DNA of 33,818 nt from positions 1 through 33,818 of the forward strand of contig CAMEOO010000011.1 of NCBI GenBank assembly GCA_945929875.1, written 5' to 3'. Below the pieces are notes generated by a model. It saw only the letters and a program-made list of their open reading frames with translations. It ran no database searches and had not been told where the DNA came from. Shown here piece by piece: positions 33,779-33,818 of the stretch. A program made the position numbers and the translations under genes. This stretch comes from an uncultured Caryophanales bacterium. Its GTDB lineage: Bacteria > Bacillota_I > Bacilli_A > RFN20 > CAG-449. Each line of letters starts with the position of its first letter. Within the stretch, counting starts at the first letter, position 1.

Positions 33779-33818
33779 AGCCACAAATGAGTGTAATAAG
33801 CGCTCAAATGTGGCTTTT
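33779..33818 (+). terminator. Intrinsic terminator of the giant lipoprotein gene
   Basis: AGCCACA (33779-33785) pairs with TGTGGCT (33809-33815). Inside, TGAGTGT and GCGCTCA pair with two G-T pairs after a 2x2 internal loop. T's run to the window edge, where the element is cut. Confidence 0.8.

Overview
The window looks like a chromosomal segment of a low-GC, spore-forming Gram-positive bacterium in the broad Bacilli/Erysipelotrichia group, possibly a gut lineage. The basis is AT-rich DNA, strong Shine-Dalgarno sites, a complete dacF-spoIIA-sigF-spoVA sporulation cluster, a lipoprotein-type Opp peptide importer, and large secreted proteins built from InlB B-repeat (Listeria/Bacteroides repeat) and MBG-like modules. 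TGA is used as a stop (spoIIAA, spoVAC, spoVAD, spoVAE, spoVAF), so the standard bacterial code applies and not the Mycoplasma code. The genus cannot be named from the sequence alone.

Layout. 1-3423: the 3' part of a large surface protein. 3424-4078: a gene-free stretch holding a 396-bp MITE-like element with 23-bp terminal inverted repeats. 4079-12682: one probable operon of a small surface lipoprotein, oppA, an intrinsic attenuator, oppB, oppC, oppD, oppF and a small membrane protein, closed by a terminator. 12773-15266: two separate metabolic genes, asd and pdp. 15494-16775: a single-gene unit encoding an XRE-type DNA-binding domain fused to a YhcG/DUF1016 PD-(D/E)XK nuclease, with a palindrome lying over its own promoter. 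16935-23005: the sporulation block dacF, terminator, spoIIAA-spoIIAB-sigF-spoVAC-spoVAD-spoVAE-spoVAF. 23000-24560, minus strand: tcdA and ttcA, two tRNA-modification genes. 24733-26392: a TauE/SafE permease and a HAD phosphatase. 26441-28648: a MarR regulator and an ABC exporter. 28729-33818: a 1642-residue modular lipoprotein with its promoter and terminator.

How the genes work together. The Opp operon should import oligopeptides. Its binding protein can be made in excess because a hairpin terminator sits between oppA and oppB. The spoIIA genes form the forespore switch: SpoIIAB kinase/anti-sigma, SpoIIAA anti-anti-sigma with Ser58 conserved, and sigma-F. They are joined to a reduced spoVA set for dipicolinic acid uptake. 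The MarR/ABC pair looks like a self-regulated export unit. The three big secreted or lipid-anchored proteins suggest investment in surface adhesion or binding.

The least ordinary items are the nuclease-HTH fusion with its promoter-overlapping palindrome, the MITE-like element with a possible transposase-tail relic, and the enlarged extracytoplasmic and cytoplasmic parts of the Opp system. No CRISPR array, rRNA or tRNA gene was seen.
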